From the NCBI GenBank assembly GCA_002898555.1, contig BEHR01000006.1, forward strand, positions 1 to 64,000: a DNA stretch of 64,000 nt. The letters are read 5' to 3'. The DNA is from a bacterium HR15. GTDB taxonomy: Bacteria; Armatimonadota; Fimbriimonadia; Fimbriimonadales; GBS-DC. The position numbers and the translations under genes are program-made. Positions 40,578 through 48,953 of the stretch are shown one piece after another (position 1 is the first letter of the stretch; each line of letters opens with the position of its first letter). The notes beneath the pieces were generated by a model that made no database searches, was not told the origin of the DNA, and saw nothing but the letters and a program-made list of their open reading frames with translations.

Positions 40578-41176
40578 ACGAGACGCTGCTGTTGATTCTT
40601 ATTGTCTTGATGGCGCTCACACTGCTGATACTCAGCTGGGCAACCATTGCGCTGTTAGTGCAGGCGCGTCGCGAGCTGCCCGTGCTGCGTCAGCGTGTGG
40701 ATGAGCTGAACGGGCGATTGGCGCGTGTGCTGGAGGAAACGGTGCCTGTATTGCAGACCACCACCCGCGCCTTAGAAGAAGCGGCGGAGACCATCGAAAA
40801 TCTCCATATCGTCACCGATAACCTTCGCCACAAGCTGGAAGTGGCGGACGAGGTGGCGGGCAAGATGCGGCGCATGCCCGAAAAGGCGGCACGCATGCTC
40901 GGACGCCTGATGCACTACACTTTCAAACTGGGCGGGCAACTCCTCTTCCAGCGATTGCAGGCGGGGCGCGACCGAAAACCGCTGCCCACTTTAGAACACT
41001 CCTCACCCATGCCGATACGCCAAAAGGGGAACGCCTCATCAAAGAGCGAGGAGGAAAGCCTGCCTGGTGAGGGCGAGGAAACCCAGAAGGAGACAACGAG
41101 TTCTACTCCGACAGGAGTAGAGACCGCCTCCCACACGGAGGCAAACCCAACCAACACGGGAAGGAGGGATGACTGA
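40574..41176 (+). CDS. DUF948-like membrane-anchored coiled-coil protein
   Basis: 200 residues. N-terminal membrane segment (LLLILIVLMALTLLILSWATIALLV), then a helical, probably coiled region (RRELPVLRQRVDELNGRLARVL, and TTRALEEAAETIENLHIVTDN) and an acidic/Ser-Thr-rich tail (SKSEEESLPGEGEETQ). DUF948 proteins are usually next to YtxH proteins, as here, and are thought to be general-stress-associated envelope factors; their function is unknown. Start ATG overlaps the mnmA stop (ATGA). Confidence 0.75.
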   Translation: MNETLLLILIVLMALTLLILSWATIALLVQARRELPVLRQRVDELNGRLARVLEETVPVLQTTTRALEEAAETIENLHIVTDNLRHKLEVADEVAGKMRRMPEKAARMLGRLMHYTFKLGGQLLFQRLQAGRDRKPLPTLEHSSPMPIRQKGNASSKSEEESLPGEGEETQKETTSSTPTGVETASHTEANPTNTGRRDD

Positions 41177-41445
41177 TGAACCATGATGAGCGCAGTGGGC
41201 TGCTCTATCTGCTGGCTGGAATCGGGCTGGGTGTGCTGATTGGCGCAGTGCTCGGTCTGCTCTTCGCGCCCAAATCGGGCGAGGAGCTGCGGGGCGAGCT
41301 GAGCCAGCGCATCCACGACCTCTCCGAGAAGGTGCGCGAACTGGCGCAACAAGCCTACGAAAAGGGCGGCGAGACGGTGCGCAATGTGCGTGAGCGTGTA
41401 AGCCGCCGCGCCGCCGGCGAGGAGGTCGCCCCCGAGGAAGCCTGA
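41176..41445 (+). CDS. YtxH domain protein
   Basis: 89 residues. One N-terminal membrane helix with Gly pattern (LAGIGLGVLIGAVLGLLFAPKSGEELR), the YtxH signature, then an amphipathic helix of Gln/Glu/Lys repeats. Start overlaps the DUF948 stop (TGATG). Family role unknown; the Bacillus YtxGH proteins are stress-induced. Confidence 0.85.
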   Translation: MNHDERSGLLYLLAGIGLGVLIGAVLGLLFAPKSGEELRGELSQRIHDLSEKVRELAQQAYEKGGETVRNVRERVSRRAAGEEVAPEEA

Positions 41446-41446
41446 G

Positions 41447-42685
41447 ATGTTCGGGCGTATCTTTCTCGCGGTGGCAGCGATCCTGTTCAGCACCCTTTTT
41501 ATCGCTGCCACCCTTTACTTTCTCTACCTCATTCTGGGCGCGCTGGTGCCCTTCCTCGTCGCAGGCATCATCGCACTGCTGCTCAATCCGTTCGTGGAAC
41601 GGCTCTGTCAGCGTGGCTATTCGCGCCCACGCGCCGTGTTCAATGTGTTCCTCGGATTTATTCTCCTGCTACTGGCAATTGGCATCGCGTTGCTGCCCAG
41701 CTTCTATCAACAGGCACAAAACATTATCGACTTCTTCTCCTCGCCCAAGAACACCAACATCACCCGCACCGTCAACAGCTGGGTCGAAAAAACGCAAGGT
41801 TATCTGCAGGAGGAGATGAAGCGGCGCGAGCCGTGGATCGAACGCAACCGCAACACGCTCAGACGACTGGGCATCCCCACCACTCCTGAAGAGGTCAACC
41901 AAGCTACCGATCGGCTGCGCACCCGCTTGCAGAATCTGCTCACCGAATGGGCAACGAAGGTGTTCAACGCGATTGTGCAGACACTGATCGGCCTGCTCTC
42001 GCGAGTAATCTGGGTGATCCTTATCCCGCTCAGCGTTTACTTCTTTCTGCTGGATATGCCGCGTGTGCGTCAGGCGTTTTTGTATCTGCTGCCCCCTGCC
42101 CAGCGCGAGCCAGCAACCCGTCTGCTAAACGAGATCGGCACGGTCTTTTTCAACTATATTCGAGGTCTGGTGACCGCCGCGCTTACCTATGGATTGACCT
42201 GTATGGTCTTTTTCTGGGTGCTGGGCGCACCAAACCCCGTTCTGCTGGGTGTGCTGGCAGGATTGCTCTATCCGATTCCCTATGTGGGCGCGTTCCTGAT
42301 CGCGCTCACCTCCGGCGGGTTCACCCTGCTGTTTGAGCCGTCGCCTTTGCTGTTCTACTTCACGCCATCGAAGGTGTGGCATGCCGTGATCGTGGTGCTG
42401 GCGGGCATCGGGTTGAACACGCTGTTCGATATGCTCATCACACCGCGCTTGCTGGGGGGTGCAGTAGGATTGCGTCCGCTGGCAGCTCTTATTGCGATTG
42501 TGGTGGGCGCAACGGTCGGCGGTATCTGGGGCATGATGCTGGCGGTGCCTGTCACCGCCTCGATACTGATTATCATCCGTCAGCTACTGCACTACTTCTA
42601 TGGAGAGCCTGAGAAGGAGAACCTGATGCTGCATGCGGAAGAGGTGGTGAATGCGGATGAAGCCCCCGCGCATCATAACGGTTAA
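41447..42685 (+). CDS. AI-2E family transporter
   Basis: 412 residues with about eight membrane helices in the family layout: two N-terminal hairpins (FLVAGIIALLLNPFVERL; LGFILLLLAIGIALLPSF), a long cytoplasmic or periplasmic helical insertion (about 90-170), then IPLSVYFFLLDMPRVRQAFLYL, GLVTAALTYGLTCM, VLAGLLYPIPYVGAFLIALT and the C-terminal TPRLLGGAVGLRPLAALIAIVVGATVGGIWGM. Members export autoinducer-2 or act as Na+/H+ antiporters; the substrate here is unknown. Starts one base after the YtxH stop. Confidence 0.9.
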   Translation: MFGRIFLAVAAILFSTLFIAATLYFLYLILGALVPFLVAGIIALLLNPFVERLCQRGYSRPRAVFNVFLGFILLLLAIGIALLPSFYQQAQNIIDFFSSPKNTNITRTVNSWVEKTQGYLQEEMKRREPWIERNRNTLRRLGIPTTPEEVNQATDRLRTRLQNLLTEWATKVFNAIVQTLIGLLSRVIWVILIPLSVYFFLLDMPRVRQAFLYLLPPAQREPATRLLNEIGTVFFNYIRGLVTAALTYGLTCMVFFWVLGAPNPVLLGVLAGLLYPIPYVGAFLIALTSGGFTLLFEPSPLLFYFTPSKVWHAVIVVLAGIGLNTLFDMLITPRLLGGAVGLRPLAALIAIVVGATVGGIWGMMLAVPVTASILIIIRQLLHYFYGEPEKENLMLHAEEVVNADEAPAHHNG

Positions 42686-42887
42686 GGTAATACCGCGCGC
42701 CTCGCAGAATCGGCTGGAACTTCAGCCCGATGGAAGTTTTGTGGCGCGTGTCACAGCACCGCCTGTGGAGGGCGAGGCGAACCGGGCGGTGATTCAACTG
42801 CTGGCAGACTATTTTGGCGTGGCTCCCTCCCGCATCGCGCTGGTCACCGGCGCGAAAGCACGCCTAAAGCGGTTCCAGATCAAGTAG
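42651..42887 (+). CDS. DUF167 (YggU family) protein
   Basis: 78 residues, family-typical. VKVIPRASQNRLE, then FVARVTAPPVEGEANRAVIQLLADYFGV and IALVTGAKARLKRFQI, which is the conserved DUF167 fold. Function unknown; commonly encoded in cell-division or YggT/YggU loci. Its first 35 bases overlap the transporter gene, so translation is coupled. A second start two codons later (M-K-P) is possible. Confidence 0.85.
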   Translation: MRMKPPRIITVKVIPRASQNRLELQPDGSFVARVTAPPVEGEANRAVIQLLADYFGVAPSRIALVTGAKARLKRFQIK

Positions 42888-42902
42888 CAAGTGGCGAATG
42901 GG

Positions 42903-42908
42903 TACAAT
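42903..42908 (+). promoter_or_regulatory. -10 box ahead of gcvH
   Basis: GGGTACAAT 16 bases before ATG 42925 with a GGAGG in between; suggests a promoter for gcvH-gcvPA apart from the upstream operon. Confidence 0.4.
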
Positions 42909-42924
42909 AACAACGGAGGCGACG

Positions 42925-43311
42925 ATGAGAATCCCGAACGAACTGCGCTATTCGCGCACCGATGAGTGGGTGCGTGTGGAAGGAGACGAGGCGGTGATCG
43001 GCATTACCGATTATGCCCAATCGGAATTAGGCGATATCGTCTATCTGGAACTGCCAGAAGTGGGACGCTACCTACAGGTGGACGAGCCGTTCGGCGCGAT
43101 TGAGTCGGTGAAGGCAGCATCCGATCTCTACGCGCCGGTGGAGGGCGAGGTGGTGGCGGTCAATAACACCCTGCACGCCGCCTTGGAAACCATCAACGAG
43201 GATCCCTACGGCGCAGGCTGGCTGATTCGAATCCGACTCAAAGACCCTGCCCAGCTGAACCACCTGCTATCTGCTGACGAATATAAACGCTACCGCCAAA
43301 TCGAAGATTAG
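42925..43311 (+). CDS. gcvH: Glycine cleavage system H protein
   Basis: 128 residues from ATG 42925, with ACGGAGG upstream; the longer frame from 42898 overlaps the -10 box. The lipoyl-bearing loop reads GAIESVKAASDLYAPVEGE with Lys at the modification site. RYSRTDEWVRVEGDEAVIGITDYAQSELGDIVYLELP is typical of the N-terminal half. H protein carries the aminomethyl group from the P to the T protein. Two bases before gcvPA. Confidence 0.94.
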   Translation: MRIPNELRYSRTDEWVRVEGDEAVIGITDYAQSELGDIVYLELPEVGRYLQVDEPFGAIESVKAASDLYAPVEGEVVAVNNTLHAALETINEDPYGAGWLIRIRLKDPAQLNHLLSADEYKRYRQIED

Positions 43312-43313
43312 CC

Positions 43314-44657
43314 ATGCGCTACATTCCCCACACCGAGCAAGATGTCCGCCAAATGTTGGACGCGATCGGCGTCCGTTCCATCCGCGACTTGTTTGCTGAC
43401 ATCCCTGAGACGCTTTATCTCAAGGAGCCGCTGAACATTCCGCCACCCCTCGACGAGCATGCCCTGTTTCGACAATTGAGCAGCCTCGCGGCCCGGAACG
43501 CCGATACCCGTCGCTATTTGAGCTTTTTGGGCGCGGGCGCGTATGACCATTTCATCCCTGCGATTGTGGAAGCCATCATCAGCCGGGGCGAGTTCCTAAC
43601 CGCCTACACGCCCTACCAGCCCGAAGCGAGCCAAGGATTGCTCCAGAGCATCTTCGAGTTCCAGACAATGGTGTGCGAGCTGACGGGCATGGAGGTTGCG
43701 AACGCCTCGATGTATGACGCGGCGACCGCGCTCGCTGAATCGGCACTGATGGCATGCCATATCACGGAGCGCTCTAAGGTGCTGGTCTCGAAAGCCGTTC
43801 ATCCCCACTATCGGCAAGTGCTACACACCTATCTGTGGACGAACGAGCGCAAACTGGTCGAACTTCCCCTTGCAGAGGGGCTGACCGACTGCAATGCCCT
43901 CAGTGACATCCTCGATGAGCAAACCGCCTGCGTGATAGCCCAGTACCCCAACTTTTTGGGGCTGATCGAACCGTTGGCACCCATCGTGGAGGCAGCACAT
44001 CGCGTGGGCGCACTCGCTATCGCCTGCGTCGACCCCATTGCATTAGGCGTGCTGAAGCCACCGGGCGAGTACGATGTCGATATCGTGGTGGGTGAAGGGC
44101 AATCGCTGGGCAACGCGATGGGCTACGGCGGTCCGATGCTGGGACTGTTCGCTTGCAAGCAGTCCTATGTGCGACGCCTGCCAGGGCGCATCGTGGGACA
44201 AACCACCGATGTGGAAGGACGACGCGGATTCGTGATGACCCTGCGCACGCGCGAGCAGGACATCCGCCGCGAGAAAGCGACCTCGAACATCTGCACGAAC
44301 GAGGCGTTATGCGCCCTCGCCAGCACCGTGTTTATGGCAGCGCTGGGCAAACAAGGCTTTCGCGAACTCGCCGAGACCTGCACGCAAAAAGCTCACTATG
44401 CTGCAGCACGCCTCACCCAAATCCCAGGCGTGCGCCTGCGCTTCCCCCACACCCCCTTTTTTAAGGAGTTTGTGCTGGAACTGCCTCACCCAGCCCAGGC
44501 GATGTGCGAACGGCTACTGAGGCAAGAGATTATCGCTGGCTTGCCACTGGGCAACTACTATCCCGACATGTCGCACGCGCTGCTTGTGTGCGTCACGGAA
44601 ACGCGCACACGCGAGGAGATCGATAGATTCGTACAGGTACTCACGGAAAACTGTTGA
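43314..44657 (+). CDS. gcvPA: Glycine dehydrogenase (decarboxylating) subunit 1
   Basis: 447 residues, the size of the alpha (GcvPA) half of the split P protein found in Firmicutes, archaea and thermophiles. Blocks: [78 protein letters not shown] and [29 protein letters not shown]-like text. The pyridoxal-phosphate lysine is on the partner subunit GcvPB, which is not in this window, nor is gcvT, so the system is split across the genome. Follows gcvH by two bases. Confidence 0.93.
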   Translation: [447 protein letters not shown]

Positions 44658-44730
44658 CAATGTACGCGAAAACCCTATCTATACGAGAAGGAACCCAGGG
44701 CCATTCGCGCACATTGCTATTTATGCTCTA

Positions 44731-45003
44731 AGAGACTGTTTAAAAACTGGAGTTCAAGGAGATGGTCAGGCATTCACGCTGGAGCATTTTGGGGGGCGAG
44801 GCTCCTGCCGAGCCGAATCTGGAGGGCGAGGCTCCTGCCGAGCCGAATCTGGAGGGCGAGGCTCCCGCCGAGCCGTTCCAACCGACGCCGCACTAAGACA
44901 GGACTGTCTTCGCCACACATGTCGGCTCGCGGGGACGCTCGCCCTCCACTGTGAGGTTCGAGCAGATGCGCCAGTCTGTCCCTACCATTCTTAAACAGTC
45001 TCT
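44731..45003. mobile_element. Interspersed repeat element, copy D (MITE-like)
   Basis: 273 bases framed by 16-base terminal inverted repeats AGAGACTGTTTAAAAA (44731-44746) and the inverse of AGAGACTGTTTAAGAA (44988-45003), one mismatch. Inside are two full and one partial 30-base units (44791-44876), then GACAGGACTGTCTTCGCC, and an inverted unit-like GGCTCGCGGGGACGCTCGCCC (about 44923-44943). No transposase. Its right end overlaps the stop codon of the 45002-46300 gene. The terminal repeats differ from those of copy C, so different termini carry the same 30-base core. Confidence 0.72.
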
Positions 45004-46300
45004 AACATCCGCTGCCGAAGTTGAATAGCACTAACAACAGGTCGGCATCATCTACAGTGCCGTCGCAATTAATGTCCAACGGAGTACTCGATTGTCCGAA
45101 CGCAAACAGCACTTGCAGCAGGTCCGCATCATCCACGCAACCGTTGCCGTCGACATCGGGGTCAGGAGGCGGACAGAGCCGTGCATCCTCCAGCAAGAAC
45201 GCCTCTTCACGCCCTGTAGAAGCGTTATAGCCAACCCCGACGAGATAGCGCCCGTCCTGCGATACACCGAACACACTATACAGGATGGAACCGTTCGCCA
45301 ATAGATCCGCGTAGATGCGGTTCAAGTTGCGCATGCCCGTCTGGGCAGTCCAGCGCACCGCCCGCCAACTGTTGGTCGCCCGAATGCGCACTTTGCCCCC
45401 AATGACCGCTCCATCACCAGAGGCAGCAAAAGCATCGCTATCGTCGAAGCCGGGTAAGATGCCCAACTCCTGAAGCCCTGTTGAAGCCGTCCAGCGACAG
45501 GCGCGATACTTGCCCTCCGCGTTATTGACAGTGCCAACAACCACTTGTCCGTTCGCGGAGATCCCCCAGGCGCTGCTGTAGCTGCCCCCAGGAAGGACCC
45601 CCAAATCCTGCATGCCAGTTAAAGCCGTCCATCGGAAGGCGCGCGTCTGACCGCTGGCATTTTCTGCCCAACCGACAATAATGCTGCCATCAGCGGAGAT
45701 ACCGTATGCCCAACTGGTGCGCCCGCCCAAAGTACCCAGATCTTGCATCCCACTGGAGGCGGTCCATCGAAACGCATGGTAGCCACCCCCGTCGATCGTA
45801 GCCGCTCCGACAACCACACTGCCATTGGCGGAAACCGCTTCACCCCAGCTGTCACCCGCACCGCCGAGCGAGCCGAGATCCTGCATCCCCGTGCCAGATG
45901 TCCAGCGAAAAGCGCGGAACATATAACCCGAGGTACCCGCCGAATCTCCCACAATCACCTGCCCGTTCGCGGAAGCACCTTTTGCCCTGCTGTTGCGCCC
46001 CGGCCCCGCCAGTGAACCAAGATCTTGAGGTTGCCACCCGTTAACAGATGTCCAGCGCACCGCACGCATCAGCGCACCAGGCGGATCAGCATCCCACGAG
46101 AACCCTACCACGGTGCTGCCGTCTGCCGAGATGCCATATGCCCAGCTCGATTCATGACCAGGTAAGGGTGCAAGCCAGCGCAGAGTCTGTGCTTGCACAA
46201 ACGCGACCATCGGACATAACCCAATAAGCAAAGACCGGACAACACCTTTCCAGTGAACACTTCGCCAGAAAGACCCATCTCTCCAGAGCATTTGCCTCAT
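45002..46300 (-). CDS. Secreted HAF-repeat protein with dockerin-like tail
   Basis: 432 residues. Signal peptide (SLLIGLCPMVAFVQAQ), then about seven HAF-type repeats of roughly 50 residues, each like ISADGSTVVG...RAVRWT..GMQDLG, forming a likely beta-propeller (residues 40-350), and at the end two EF-hand/dockerin-like motifs (PDVDGNGCVDDADLLQVLF, DINCDGTVDDADLLLVLF, with Cys replacing Asn-Gly in the second). Probably exported. AGGAGG ribosome site. Its stop codon lies in the right terminal repeat of element D. Confidence 0.83.
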   Translation of the reverse strand: MRQMLWRDGSFWRSVHWKGVVRSLLIGLCPMVAFVQAQTLRWLAPLPGHESSWAYGISADGSTVVGFSWDADPPGALMRAVRWTSVNGWQPQDLGSLAGPGRNSRAKGASANGQVIVGDSAGTSGYMFRAFRWTSGTGMQDLGSLGGAGDSWGEAVSANGSVVVGAATIDGGGYHAFRWTASSGMQDLGTLGGRTSWAYGISADGSIIVGWAENASGQTRAFRWTALTGMQDLGVLPGGSYSSAWGISANGQVVVGTVNNAEGKYRACRWTASTGLQELGILPGFDDSDAFAASGDGAVIGGKVRIRATNSWRAVRWTAQTGMRNLNRIYADLLANGSILYSVFGVSQDGRYLVGVGYNASTGREEAFLLEDARLCPPPDPDVDGNGCVDDADLLQVLFAFGQSSTPLDINCDGTVDDADLLLVLFNFGSGC

Positions 46301-46518
46301 CGCTTCTCCTCCTCTACAACGCTGTGAGCAAGGGGCGTACTCTGCCCAATTTGCTCCCTCATAATTTTAACCCATCTCCTTCGCTCGATGCAAGTAGGTT
46401 ACCATTTTGTAAGTAGGTCACTTTTTGGAAACCCCACGCTGTTTGCGTTTGAGCAGTTGGATAGCCAGCGTGGCCGCGTCGATATAGATTGTGATAGTTC
46501 GAACGCCCTCACTGACCC

Positions 46519-46546
46519 TTGACAAAACGGGGTGATGAGGTATAAT
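46519..46546 (+). promoter_or_regulatory. Sigma-70 promoter of rplJL
   Basis: TTGACA (46519-46524), 16-base spacer, TATAAT (46541-46546). The best canonical promoter in the window. Predicted start about 46553. Confidence 0.85.
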
Positions 46547-46552
46547 AGCACC

Positions 46553-46690
46553 GCGATTGCCGCAGACAGCAGGCGCCCCGCTTTGCGGGCATAATCCGGG
46601 ACCCGGTCCGCCTGCCGAGGGAAGACGCAAGGGGCAGTAGCCCATCGCAAGTGGCAAGTACATTTCCACTTGCCGCATGCGTTGTGCGCC
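46553..46690 (+). ncRNA. L10 leader (ribosomal protein autoregulatory RNA)
   Basis: The 5' untranslated region ahead of rplJ, starting near 46553. It contains GCCGCAGACAGCAGGC followed by a hairpin CGCCCCGCTTTGCGGGC (46573-46591), the ATAATCCGGGACC loop region and GCCTGCCGAGGGAAGACGC, which resembles the conserved core of L10 leaders that bind the L10-(L12)4 complex. A second helix AAGTGGCAAGTACATTTCCACTTGCCGC (46650-46676) follows. Exact limits are approximate. The region 46301-46518 upstream holds nothing else I recognise apart from a GTTCGAACGCCCTC half-site near 46497. Confidence 0.7.
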
Positions 46691-46692
46691 TT

Positions 46693-46725
46693 GGCGAGCC
46701 TGCTGGTCTGCGTGGCTCGCCTTTT
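46693..46725 (+). terminator. Attenuator hairpin in rplJ leader
   Basis: GGCGAGCC (46693-46700) pairs with GGCTCGCC (46714-46721), followed by TTTTCG, between the L10 leader and the rplJ ribosome site. It has the form of an intrinsic terminator and so may be an attenuator that responds to L10 binding upstream. Confidence 0.65.
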
Positions 46726-46750
46726 CGCATTTAAACAGGAGGTGAAACGG

Positions 46751-47272
46751 ATGCCCTCACCCAAAAAGGTGGCGCAGGTAGAACAGATTCGGCACTGGCT
46801 GGCACAGGCGCGTGGGCAGATCTTGACCGACTATCGCGGGCTGACCGTGCGCGAGATCACCGAGCTGCGCCGTCAGCTGCGCCAGGCAGGGGCGGAGCTG
46901 CATGTCGTCAAAAACACGCTCTATCGGCTGGCAGCGAACGGCAACCTGCCACCAGAACTGGAACCGTACCTGCAAGGACCGACCGCCGTTGCCTTCATTC
47001 ATGGCGACGAGGCGGCAGCTGCCAAAGTGCTGGTGGATTTTATCAAGCAGGTGCGCAAGACGGAGGTCAAGGCGCTCGTGCTGGGACAGCAGGTCTATCC
47101 TGCCAGCGCGGTGGAGACGCTGGCGAAGCTGCCATCGCGTGAGGTCATGCTGGCACAGCTGCTCGGCGCGTTGCAATCGCCCATTAGCGGGCTGGTCGGC
47201 ACGCTTTCCGAACTCATTGGACAGTTCGTGCGCACGCTGCAAGCCGTTGCCGATAAGAAGGCGCAAGCCTGA
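46751..47272 (+). CDS. rplJ: 50S ribosomal protein L10
   Basis: 173 residues, usual length. Starts at ATG 46751 after CAGGAGGTGA. N-terminal rRNA-binding domain (PSPKKVAQVEQIRHWLAQARGQ..LTDYRGLTVREITELRRQLRQAGAELHVVKNTL) and C-terminal helices for L12 dimers (LLGALQSPISGLVGTLSELIGQFVRTLQAV). L10 joins L7/L12 to the ribosome stalk and represses its own leader. Upstream rplK-rplA and downstream rpoB are absent. Confidence 0.94.
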   Translation: MPSPKKVAQVEQIRHWLAQARGQILTDYRGLTVREITELRRQLRQAGAELHVVKNTLYRLAANGNLPPELEPYLQGPTAVAFIHGDEAAAAKVLVDFIKQVRKTEVKALVLGQQVYPASAVETLAKLPSREVMLAQLLGALQSPISGLVGTLSELIGQFVRTLQAVADKKAQA

Positions 47273-47302
47273 CACCCACTCAAAACGAAGGAGGCGATAC
47301 CT

Positions 47303-47701
47303 ATGGCAAAACTAACTGCAGAAGAGATTATCCAAGCGATCGATGAGATGACCGTAATGGAGCTGAACGAGCTGGTCAAAGCGCTGCAAGAGAAGTACGG
47401 TGTCACCGCGGCGGCGCCCGTCGCAGTGGCAGCGGTACCCGGCGTGGCAGCAGCGGGCGCGCCCGCAGAAGCTGCCCCCGCCGAAGAAAAAACGGCGTTC
47501 GATGTCATCCTTGCCAGCGCAGGCGACCAGAAGCTACAGGTCATCAAGGTGGTGCGTGAAATCACCCAGCTGGGTCTGAAGGAAGCAAAGGACCTGGTGG
47601 AAGGCGCACCGCAACCAGTGAAGCAGGGAGTCAGCAAGGAGGAAGCCGAGGAGATCAAGCGCAAACTCGAAGAGGTGGGCGCAAAGGTTGAAATCAAGTA
47701 G
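47303..47701 (+). CDS. rplL: 50S ribosomal protein L7/L12
   Basis: 132 residues. N-terminal dimerisation helices ([29 protein letters not shown]), an Ala/Pro hinge ([15 protein letters not shown]) and the C-terminal factor-binding domain ([38 protein letters not shown]...). AAGGAGG ribosome site, 30 bases after rplJ. Recruits translation GTPases to the stalk. Confidence 0.95.
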   Translation: MAKLTAEEIIQAIDEMTVMELNELVKALQEKYGVTAAAPVAVAAVPGVAAAGAPAEAAPAEEKTAFDVILASAGDQKLQVIKVVREITQLGLKEAKDLVEGAPQPVKQGVSKEEAEEIKRKLEEVGAKVEIK

Positions 47702-47729
47702 CCTGGCTACTCCCTGCGCTTCTCCAACC

Positions 47730-47805
47730 ACCGGGTACGACGAACTCCCTAACCTGAAAATTCTTCTCTGACCCAGCTACGCTCAGCATTTCAGTCGTAC
47801 CCGGT
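47730..47805. terminator. Large nested stem-loop after rplL
   Basis: Outer arms ACCGGGTACGAC (47730-47741) and GTCGTACCCGGT (47794-47805) are perfect. The inside contains a decayed copy of the CTGAAAATTCTTCTCTGACCC-type palindrome. Likely ends the rplJL transcript, though no T-run follows. The rest of 47806-47921 shows only a CAGGAGGAT box near 47863 not followed by a gene. Confidence 0.45.
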
Positions 47806-47921
47806 GCTCTGCTACTTCCCCCTTGCCCCTTACTCCTCGCGCCGTACCGCACCGCGATCGCGCAGGAGGATAACCAATAGGCGCGAAGTTAGGCATAGAC
47901 CAAGCCACCAAGGGCAAGAAG

Positions 47922-48911
47922 ATGGAAGCGATTCGCTATTCAGCACCAGGCAGGGCGGGTATCATCGGCAATCCCAGCGATATGTACGGTGGCACCGTGA
48001 TTTCCTGCGCGGTTCCACTGCGAGCGCGCTGCACCCTGGAACCAGCAGACCATCTGAGTTTCCAGTCACCGATTCGCGCCATTAAACCCGATACGCTGGA
48101 GCTACAGGGCGATGAGTTCGATCTGTGCCGAGCTGCGCTGGCAGAACTCGGCTACTCAGTGGAGCATGCACCTTTCACACTGCGCATCGAAAGCGACATT
48201 CCGGTCCAGTCGGGGCTGGCTGGTTCATCCGCCTTATTGACCGCGATCGTCGCTTGTCTCTTGCATTATCAAGAGGGTGAATTGCCCCCACTGCCACATC
48301 TGGCAGAGCAGGTTCGCAGGATCGAAGCGCATCGATTGGGCGTGAGCTGTGGCTATCAAGATTTCTATATGGCAGTGTTCGGCGGTATTCAGGTGATGGA
48401 GTTCCGCGACAAGGAGGGCTTGGGCAGTGATGCGCAGGAACCGTTGGCGACAATAGAAGCCCTTTCCAGCTACTTGCGCGGCGTATCGCTGCCATTATGG
48501 CTGGCGACAACAGGCGGACAGCGGTTTTCTGGTGCCGTGCACCGCTCGCTGCGCTCCCGATGGGAGGAGGGCGAGCGTGCGGTGGTGGAGGGGATGGCAC
48601 GTATCGGACGGCTGGCACGCGAAGCCAAACGCGCCTTGCTGGAGCAAAACTGGCAGCGACTGGCTGGATTAATGAACGAAAACTACGCCCTTATTCGCGA
48701 ACTGGGGGGCAGTGGCGAGACGCTGGACACGCTTGTGCAAGTCGCGCTGGCGAACGGGGCGTTGGGGGCAAAACTGGCAGGTGCAGGTGGCGCAGGCGGC
48801 ACCATCATCGTGCTAACCTTGCAACCCCAGCAGACCCTGCCCGCCCTGCGTGAACATGCCGAACAGATTATTCCTGTGGCACCCTATGCACCCGGACTCA
48901 TCCGATGCTGA
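47922..48911 (+). CDS. GHMP family sugar kinase
   Basis: 329 residues, cytoplasmic. GHMP landmarks in order: SAPGRAGIIGNPSDMYGGTVIS at the N-terminus, the phosphate-binding IPVQSGLAGSSALLTAIVACLL (motif 2, P-x3-G-L-G/A-S-S) and GAKLAGAGGAGGTIIVL (motif 3) near the C-terminus. The early GNPSDMYGG resembles sugar-acid kinases such as glucuronokinase or heptose kinases more than mevalonate kinase. Substrate unknown; one possibility is recycling of a sugar for the polysaccharide loci. Stand-alone, with a weak ribosome site. Confidence 0.85.
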   Translation: MEAIRYSAPGRAGIIGNPSDMYGGTVISCAVPLRARCTLEPADHLSFQSPIRAIKPDTLELQGDEFDLCRAALAELGYSVEHAPFTLRIESDIPVQSGLAGSSALLTAIVACLLHYQEGELPPLPHLAEQVRRIEAHRLGVSCGYQDFYMAVFGGIQVMEFRDKEGLGSDAQEPLATIEALSSYLRGVSLPLWLATTGGQRFSGAVHRSLRSRWEEGERAVVEGMARIGRLAREAKRALLEQNWQRLAGLMNENYALIRELGGSGETLDTLVQVALANGALGAKLAGAGGAGGTIIVLTLQPQQTLPALREHAEQIIPVAPYAPGLIRC

Positions 48912-48916
48912 CCGCG

Positions 48917-48953
48917 CTGAAACTTTTTCTCTGACCCAGAGAAAAAATTTCAG
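48917..48953. terminator. Near-perfect palindrome between convergent genes
   Basis: Arms CTGAAACTTTTTCTCTG (48917-48933) and CAGAGAAAAAATTTCAG (48937-48953), one mismatch, 3-base loop. Same family as the palindrome at 12268-12314. T- and A-rich arms on either side mean it could terminate both the kinase and the cytochrome transcripts. Confidence 0.65.

Noticed and set aside
44653-44681. TTGACA followed by CTATAC as a promoter after gcvPA
   Set aside because: The spacing is poor (about 18-20 bases), it overlaps the gcvPA end and no plus-strand gene follows; element D lies behind it.
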